DNA from: Scilla litardierei
Lineage: Eukaryota > Streptophyta > Magnoliopsida > Asparagales > Asparagaceae
Length of the DNA stretch: 64,000 nt
Direction of reading: 5' to 3'
Assembly (NCBI GenBank): GCA_030789695.1
Contig: CM061132.1
Coordinates: 156,656,817 to 156,720,816 of the forward strand
Shown here: one piece after another, positions 56,584-64,000 of the stretch
How positions within the stretch are numbered: position 1 is the first letter of the stretch
Layout of the letters: each line of letters starts with the position of its first letter
Made by a program: the position numbers and the translations under genes
Notes under the pieces: generated by a model
Databases searched by the model: none
Seen by the model: the letters and a program-made list of their open reading frames with translations, nothing else
What the model was told of the DNA's origin: nothing

Positions 56584-59560
56584 GGACCAATCCTCGCCAC
56601 CCAAACCGGAGAGGGGCACGGGCCGAGCTACGCACTTCCCCCCCCCACCAACGAAGACCTCCGGGGCAAGCTTACGGAGCTTTGCCACCCAAACCGGAGC
56701 GCCATATGCGGGGTAGGCAACGGCCCAATACCTGTCAGACTATAGAGGCTGCGGGGAGGCGACGGCCCAATACCCGCCCTCTCAAAGACTTCGGGGCATG
56801 ACCAATCCTCGCCACCCAAACCGGAGAGGGGCACGGGCCGAGCTACGCGCTCGCTCCCCCCACCAACGAAGACCTCCGGGGCAAGCTTACGGAGCTTTGC
56901 CACCCAAACCGGAGCGCCATATGCGGGGTAGGCGACGGCCCAATACCCGTCCGACTATAGAGGCTGCGGGGAGGCGACGGCCCAATACCCGCCCTCTCAA
57001 AGACTCCGGGGCAGGACCAATCCTCGCCACCCAAACCGGAGAGGGGCACGGGCCGAGCTACGCGCTCGCTCCCCCCACCAACGAAGACCTCCGGGGCAAG
57101 CTTACGGAGCTTTGCCACCCAAACCGGAGCGCCATATGCGGGGTAGGCGACGGCCCAATACCCGTCCGACTATAGAGGCTGCGGGGAGGCGACGGCCCAA
57201 TACCCACCCTCTCAAAGACTCCGGGGCAGGACCAATCCTCGCCACCCAAACCGGAGAGGGGCACGGGCCGAGCTACGCGCTCGCTCCCCCCCCCACCAAC
57301 GAAGACCTCCGGGGCAAGCTTACGGAGCTTTGCCACCCAAACCGGAGCACCATATGTGGGGTAGGCGACGGCCCAATACCCGTCCGACTATAGAGGCTGC
57401 GGGGAGGCGACGGCCCAATACCCGCCCTCTCAAAGACTCCGGGGCAGGACCAATCCTCCCACCCAAACCGGAGAGGGGCACGGGCCGAGCTACGCGATCG
57501 CTCCCCCCCACCAACGAAGACCTCCGGGGCAAGCTTACGGAGCTTTGCCACCCAAACCGGAGCGCCATATGCGGGGTAGGCGACGGCCCAATACCCGTCC
57601 GACTATAGAGGCTGCGGGGAGGCGACGGTCCAATACCTGCCCTCTCAAAGACTCCGGGGCAGGACCAATCCTCGCCACCCAAACCGGAGAGGGGCACGGG
57701 CCGAGCTACGCGCTCGCTCCCCCCACCAACGAAGACCTCTGGGGCAAGCTTACGGAGCTTTGCCACCTAAACCGGAGCGCCATATGCGGGGTAGGCGACG
57801 GCCCAATACCCGTCCGACTATAGAGGCTACGGGGAGGCGACGGCCCAATACCCGCCCTCTCAAAGACTCCGGGGCAGGACCAATCCTCGCCACCCAAACT
57901 GGAGAGGGGCATGGGCCGAGCTACGCGCTCGCTCCCCCCCCCCCACCAACGAAGATCTCCGGGGCAAGCTTACGGAGCTTTGCCACCCAAACCGGAGCGC
58001 CATATGCGGGGTAGGCGACGGCCCAATACCCGTCCGACTATAGAAGCTGCGGGGAGGCGACGGCCCAATACCCGCCCTCTCAAAGACTCCGGGACAGGAC
58101 CAATCCTCGCCACCCAAACCGGAGAGGGGCACGGGCCGAGCTACGCGCTCGCTCCCCCCACCAACGAAGACCTCCGGGGCAAGCTTACGGAGCTTTGCCA
58201 CCCAAACCGGAGCGCCATATGCGGGGTAGGCGATGGCCCAATACCCGTCCGACTATAGAGGCTGCGGGGAGGCGACGGCCCAATACCCGCCCTCTCAAAG
58301 ACTCCGGGGCAGGACCAATCCTCGCCACCCAAACCGGAGAGGGGCACGGGCCGAGCTACGCGCCGCTCCCCCCCACCAACGAAGAACTCCGGGGCAAGCT
58401 TACGGAGCTTTGCCACCCAAACCGGAGCGCCATATGCGGGGTAGGCGACGGTCCAATACCCGTCCGACTATAGAGGCTGCGGGGAGGCGACGGCCCAATA
58501 CCCGCCCTCTCAAAGATTCCGGGGCAGGACCAATCCTCGCCACCCAAACCGGAGAGGGGCACGGGCCGAGCTACGCGCTCGCTCCCCCCCACCAACGAAG
58601 ACCTCCTGGGCAAGCTTACGGAGCTCTGCCACCCAAACCGGAGCGCCATATGCGGGGTAGGCGACGGCCCAATACCTGTCCGACTATAGAGGCCGCGGGG
58701 AGGCGACGGCCCAATACCCGCCCTCTCAAAGACTCCGGGACAGGACCAATCCTCGCCACCCAAACCGGAGAGGGGCACGGGCCGAGCTACGCGCTCGCTC
58801 TCCACACCAACGAAGACCTCCGGGGCAAGCTTACGGAGCTTTGCCACCCAAACCGGAGCGCCATATGCGGGGTAGGCGACGGCCCAATACCCGTGCTACT
58901 ATAGAGGCTGCGGGGAGGCGACGGCCCAATACCCGCCCTCTCAAAGACACCGGGGCAGGACCAATCCTCGCCACCCAAACCGGAGAGGGGCACGGGCCGA
59001 GCTACGCGCTCGCTCTCCCCCACCAACGAAGACCTCCGGAGCAAGCTTACGGAGCTTTGCCACCCAAACCGGAGCGCCATATGCGGGGTAGGCGACAGCC
59101 CAATACCCGTCCGACTATAGAGGCTGCGGGGAGGCGACGGCCCAATACCCGCCCTCTCAAAGACTCCGGGGCAGGACCAATCCTCGCCACCCAAATCGGA
59201 GAGGGGCACGGGCCGAGCTACGCGCTCGCCCCCCACCAACGAAGACCTCCGGGGCAAGCTTACGGAGCTTGCCACCCAAACCGGAGCGCCATATGCGGGG
59301 TAGTCGACGGCCCAATACCTGTCCGACTATAGAGGTTGCGGGGAGGCGACGGCCCAATACCCGCCCTCTCAAAGACTCCGGGGCAGGACCAATCCTCGCC
59401 ACCCAAACTGGAGAGGGGCATGGGCCGAGCTACGCACTCGCTCCCCCCCACCAACGAAGACCTCTGGGGCAAGCTTACGGAGCTTCGCCACCCAAACCGG
59501 AGCGCTATATGCGTGGTAGGCGACGGCCCATTGCCCACCCGACTATAAAGGTGGCAAGGG
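56584..59560. repeat. Tandem array, 14 copies of a 215-bp unit
   Basis: The phrase GACCAATCCTCGCCACCCAA starts units at 56585, 56800, 57015, 57230, 57448, 57663, 57878, 58098, 58313, 58528, 58744, 58959, 59175 and 59388 (last partial). Spacing is 213-220, mostly 215; the differences come mainly from a C run before CACCAACGAAG. Units are nearly identical. Each holds two inner doublets: GGCGACGGCCCAATACCCG twice and GCCACCCAAACCGGAG twice. Every ORF in the array is a by-product of missing stops. It occupies the place of pol and the 3' region of the Gypsy element. Confidence 0.97.
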
Positions 59561-61179
59561 CCAAGCTACCCACCCTCCCCAAAGCGGGCCCGTGATTCTT
59601 CAACTCAAACATCGGGAAACGAATCAGGGCTCGCGGATTGAGGCAACCCTCGCGCAGGTCCAAAACTGATGAGCAACACCTGACACCAATAAAGCCAACG
59701 ACCGAAATGACCCATCAAACCAAAAAGACGCTCGGGGCAAGCGCCACTGATAACAGCACACCTGCTGAAAAAACAGGGGTTGATGAGTCACATCGGGCGC
59801 CACCTATCAGGGGCAGGTTCCGAAGGGCACGGTTCCAATAAGTTGGCTCCAGCTCATCACAGTAAGGGGAAGGGGAAGACTAAAGAGCTACCATTATAAA
59901 TACCCCCTCGGCCCCTTCAAAGGGAGGGGACGAAAGAGATAATTTGAGGGAAGGCCAATCCCTCAGCCACACTCTCCCCCAAGAAGGTGCGGAAAATGCG
60001 AGGGACCCCAACTGCTCCGGCGGGCAGTCTCCCCCGATACGATGACCCCCGTTAGGCTACTCCTCTTACACGAGGGGCACCCTGCCTGCGGCTCCCCGAC
60101 TTCCCTTAAACAACTTAAGGCACGGGAACTGGAGCTCCAACGGCATACCCTGCCCCTCCACGGACGCCCTGCGTGCACGGGCGCGGCAGGCCGACAACCC
60201 GATGGATGGGGCAGACCTGCCAAATCACCCCATCGGGCACTCCAGCACCCGCCAAGTCGCACCAGCCTCAGCGGACTCGCCCCCCCCCCCCCCCCCCCCC
60301 CCCCCCGCGCCGGACCACGCCGATAGGCTATTCCTCTTACATCTGGAGCGCCCTGCCTTCCACCCCTCGACTTCTCCTGGACCACTTACGCCAGGGAGAG
60401 GAGCGGAACGGTGGCGGACCACCCCTTCCCACACCCGTCCTACGGCGACTCCAACCGACAGGAAGGCTAAAGCCTCGCGGGATAGAGCAACCACCAAGGA
60501 CTCCCTCTCCCCCCAATTCTGGAACGAGGGATAAAGCAGCCACAACCTCCCCCGACGCCGACACGTCGCTCCCCACCTCTCCTGGGATTCCCCGCCGGTG
60601 CGTAGACCCTCCGAAGTGACCTTGCAACCCTTCAGGGGCACGACGACGGAGAGGGACGTGCCAAATGGAGGGAGGGCGTCCACCAAAGTAGAACGGCTCG
60701 ACAGTTCGCCTGCGGGCCGACCTACAAACCATATCATGTCCCTGCCCTGTTCATTAAATTTTGATAAAAGCTAATGAAAAGACTACTCCCAGCAGACCCT
60801 TAGAAATAATTTAGGCGCACTCATGCACGGGAATAACCCCCGAAAAGGGGGGGACGAGCTCTACGCCACGCGCCCCCCCCCACCGGCCACCCCGGAGCGG
60901 GCCGGGGAAAAAAGACAGTCTAACCGGCTGAAAACATTCTCAGGCGCACGACCCTAACAAAGGGAATAAACGTAGCTCGACCTACGCCAGGCAAGAGAAA
61001 ATAATAACATAACATATCCAACAAAGGGAATCTCCACATACTCAGAGTCCGAAAATTACAAAATTACAGGTATCGACCCCACAAAACTTTCCTTTCTTTC
61101 TTTCTCGCCACCTATACAAAACTACTCTGGTGTGTCCCCCTCACCAACTGCACGCCCACTAGTCACAACATCCCTTCCG
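59561..61179. other. GC-rich 3' region of the Gypsy element
   Basis: TATAAATACCCCCTC at 59895-59910 repeats the LTR promoter motif. A segment headed TAGGCTAYTCCTCTTACA occurs at 60051 and 60326. C runs lie at 60280-60306 (27) and 61196-61215 (20). No coding is supported. Confidence 0.5.
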
Positions 61180-63366
61180 TCAGCTGCAGGGGAATCCCCC
61201 CCCCCCCCCCCCCCCGGTTTTGCCGGTCTCCACCGCGACGCCCCCGCCTCCTTCGACGATCACCCGTTCGTCGTCCCCTGACTCCTCCTCGTCTCCGAAC
61301 GCGACGAGTCCGTCAAGGTCAAGCTCAATGGGCAGGGACAAACCCGCAACCCTCTCCTTTATCCGGACCAAGCAGGCCTCCCACCCCTCCGCTCGACCTT
61401 CCTCGCGACCCTCTTCACGGCCTGCCCCCAAGCCCCTGGACATCGCATCCGTAAGGGCGGGGATGACGGTCGTCTCCTGGTACGAGCAAAACTCCTCGAC
61501 CTGCAGAGCCAACTCCTCCTCGGCGGCCTTCGCACGACCCGCCAGATCCACCGCACGCGCTTCCTCTCTCCCAAGGGCCTCCTCCAGCTCCTTCGACTTA
61601 TCTCTAACCGCGGTCGCCTACAGCTCATAATCGGCCAGGACCGTCTTTAGGCGCTCTACCTCCGCCTCATACTGGCTGCACCGCTCCCTCTCCTTCGCCA
61701 TTCCCTCGCCAGCACTCTTACGAAAGGCGGCGAATTCGGCCGCCACTCTAGCAATGGCACTCTCGGCCTTATTTATGGCCGGCACGTGCATCATAGCTCC
61801 AAGCATCAAAGTGATGGCCTGCACAACAAAAGAAAACCCATTTAGGGTATTCAATAAAATCCACTGGCAAACATCACCCGGCTTACACAACCTGCCTGGA
61901 CGCCGTGCCACACCGCGGTTCCACACAGACCCTCAGGCTCCACCGCCTCTAGCGCCACCCTGTCGCGGGGCAAGAAAAAATTCTCCGCCAGCCTCGCCGC
62001 CACACCACCATCCTCGAACACGGACTCATCATCCCTCACCTTGAACGGCGCCCGATGAAGATCTTCGTCAGGATAGCCCTCAACTTCGGTCCTCTTAGCC
62101 CTGAAACGGACAAACGAGGCCTCACAGCTGGGTTCGGCGGCCCTCTCCAAATCGAACAACGGACAGCCGTAGGGCCAGCTGTCCCAGCCGGCCGACTTGG
62201 CCGGGCCACCCGACGTACCGGCCCTCCCCTGCTGGTCGGTAACGGTTACCCCCTCCACATCAGCGGGTACCCGGGGGCTAGATGACCGTGTCTCGGGGGC
62301 CTCCACCCCTCCCCCAGTCGACCCTTCGCCCTCGCCTTCCAGGTCGATAACGGGGGTTGCGATCCCCTCCCCGGACCCGCCCCCCTGCTGACTGATTCTC
62401 CCCCGCCCCTGAGCATCAGAGACAAACGAGCTCACAGGCAGCTTCCTCCTCTTCGTGGACACCTACCCCCTCATCGAACTCTCCACCACGCCTTCCTCGC
62501 GCAACCTCTTGGTGACCGTCTTCTTCGACGTTTGCCCCGCCTGCTCCGCAGCTCGCCTCATCATCTCCTCAAGGGACAGACTCATGGTGCGACCTGCCAA
62601 AGAAAGAAAGTTCAAGGTAAGCACTTCAGACGCACTAGTGCCAAAGTCTATTGTACATTCGGGCCAGATATTCAACGCTATCATCTCAGCCCGGACGAGC
62701 GTCTTGTAGTCTCGGCCCTCCCCCGGTATCGCCATTAGAAACTGTGCCACCTGTTTCTCCTCGTCTCCCAGTTCAACCCCCTCCTTCGCCTCGAGATTCA
62801 GCTCTCCCCAATCCGATCTCATCAGCACATTCTCCGGCACGAAGACACACACATATTGCTTGCGCCACCCCTTAATCTTCCCCGGCAACCCCCTAATGAG
62901 TGGATGGCTCCTCTTCGCGGAGAGATAATAGCAGGACCTCAGCTTCTTCACCGTGAAGAAATATTGAAACAAAGACAGCGAGGGGCGAACCTGGTTTCTC
63001 ACGCACAGCACAAGGAAACCCATAACCACACTAATGGCATTGGGCATCAGACGATACAAGGGCAGCCCCAGGAAATTCAACACATCTAACACGAATGGAT
63101 GGGGGGAAGCGCAACCCTTGCTCGAAGGAGGACACATACAATCCCACCTCGTGGTCGCCGGCGAAACACACCCTCTCTTGCGCGCCCGGTTCGCGAACAG
63201 AATACGGTGGCCTGACATACAAGTCGAAGATCTCCGCAAGGGGCCTCTTCAGCTCCGACTTCACGCCCGCAATCTCGAGGGGCACCGCCCCAGTTTCCGC
63301 GGTGGAGCTCCCTTCCCCCACCACCCTCGACCCCTGACCACGAAATGAAGACGCCGAGGAAGACAT
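61180..63366 (-). pseudogene. Antisense Transposase_28-like ORF of the Gypsy element
   Basis: Minus-strand ATG at 63366 (MSSSASSFRGQGSR). The PF04195-type region follows: PFVLDVLNFLGLPLYRLMPN, LFQYFFTVKK, LIRGLPGKIKGWRKQYVCV. Then come a basic KRRK patch, GGVAARLAENFFLPRD and, after an intron (61819-61895), a coiled coil to 61180. Lesions are a one-base shift at the G run near 63100-63106, in-frame TAG at 62463-62465 and in-frame TAG at 61618-61620. Phase 0 across the intron needs a GC donor (CCAG|GCAGGT...TTGTGCAG). This protein type is found antisense between pol and the 3' LTR of Tat-lineage elements; its role is unknown. Confidence 0.75.
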
Positions 63367-64000
63367 CGACAAAAACAGACCTCTTACCTAAAGGACACCG
63401 CCGACTCGGACTGCAACGCTACTTCTGCGGCCGATTCCACGAGGACAACTCCGGCAAGGGCAATGAAATCTCCGACAACCCCAGCCGATTGGAAAACCTT
63501 CGCCCAACAATCAGCCCTGCCTCGCTCCCCAACCAGAGATCTTTTTTAGCAACACCGCGAAGTATCGCGACCGTCGGCCTCGTGCCACGTGTCATCAATC
63601 CATTCTCTCTCCCGCGTCGATCCACGTGGTCTGACGCTTCGAGTAATGGCAGCCGTCACTTCTGCCACGCGTCAGCCTTGAAGCGGTCGGGTCGCTTCGA
63701 TTCCCCCCGCCGTCGAATCGCCAGGATGACGTCTAGTCACGCGACCGCCAACAGGCCCCTTCGATTCCCGCCCAAATCCCGACGAAATGATTGCCCCTAG
63801 TCGAAATTACGCCATCCTTAGCCTCTCCCTTCTATCAGTCGCTCGGACCCGGGATGAGTCCCGCCTCCGTCGGGGAGGCCGAAGGAAGGATGCGCCGCTT
63901 AATCAATTTCGGACTTCGGTTTCAACGTTTAGCAAATGATCGTACGGACTATACGGCCTCGCCCCACCTCGTAGCGCTCCTGCAATCCTCCTGGAACCCC
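63367..64000 (-). promoter_or_regulatory. Upstream region of the antisense ORF
   Basis: On the minus strand a GACACGTGGCAC G-box (about 63580-63592) and CCACGTGG (about 63622-63629) precede the ORF. A donor-like TTTAG|GTAAGAG just before the ATG hints at a leader exon. The ORF at 12012 has a similar GACACGTGTC upstream. No 3' LTR is recognised before the window ends. Confidence 0.35.

Noticed and set aside
56584..59560. CRISPR-like or centromeric array
   Set aside because: There are no unique spacers. The array lies within a retroelement and has only 14 copies, so neither reading is supported.
56497..59595. More than twenty ORFs of 68-223 codons in the tandem array
   Set aside because: They repeat with the 215-bp unit and occur on both strands in different frames because the period is not a multiple of three. 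They are by-products of the repeat.
60173..60737. ORFs of 110-170 codons on both strands
   Set aside because: Pro/Arg-rich frames opened by C runs; no domain, and both strands are open together.
1..64000. tRNA, rRNA or bacterial-type genes
   Set aside because: No cloverleaf with A and B boxes or conserved rRNA segment was noticed. GC-rich parts are retroelements, not contamination. A tRNAscan/Infernal run would settle this.

Overview
This is nuclear DNA of a flowering plant. It has intron-containing, plant-only gene families (DYW-class pentatricopeptide repeat protein, FAR1/MULE transposase, DUF674, an AGO4-like fragment), plant Copia and Gypsy LTR retrotransposons, MITEs and long (TA)n tracts. 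AT-rich intergenic DNA suggests a eudicot, but the species cannot be fixed from the sequence. One scaffold gap of exactly 500 N lies at 9647-10146.

Layout. 0.5-9.6 kb: a possible 5' leader exon of a minus-strand gene, then nested transposon debris. This debris includes two solo LTRs with perfect 5-bp target duplications (1034-1910, GCAAC; 5685-7843, AATTA), a Copia RNase H remnant split by an LTR-like insertion, a scrap of an AGO4-like gene, and a hAT-type MITE with a perfect 8-bp duplication. 10.1-12.9 kb: two intron-containing ORFs of the kind carried antisense in Tat-lineage Gypsy elements. 13.0-19.0 kb: a DUF674 gene fragment and a frameshifted FAR1/MULE transposase among hairpin-forming GCGCACAAC repeats. 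19.1-20.7 kb: four unrelated palindromic MITEs strung along (TA)n tracts. 20.8-33 kb: truncated Copia and Gypsy ends, GC-rich hairpin repeats with a possible Helitron end, one small acidic protein gene (24315-24653) and weak gene remnants.

33.0-46.8 kb: a foldback MITE broken by two full-length, minus-oriented Copia-type elements. They have very short, identical LTR pairs (112 and 136 bp) and perfect TSDs (TCAAT, CACTA). Both have decayed coding regions and both carry a GC-rich tandem repeat in the 5' leader. 47.2-49.0 kb: the clearest host gene, an intact single-exon DYW-class PPR protein. 50-52 kb: short repeats and a promoter-plus-ORF remnant.

52.5-64 kb: a plus-oriented, apparently non-autonomous Tat-like Gypsy element. 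It has a 1.12-kb LTR, a PBS-like junction, an interrupted gag, and a protease with a damaged active site. No reverse transcriptase or integrase follows. Next come a 14-copy array of a 215-bp repeat and a broken antisense Transposase_28-like ORF; the 3' LTR is not in the window.

There is no operon-like cooperation between genes here. The history is one of successive insertions. Only the PPR gene, the small acidic gene and perhaps the leader exon at the left edge look like working host genes.
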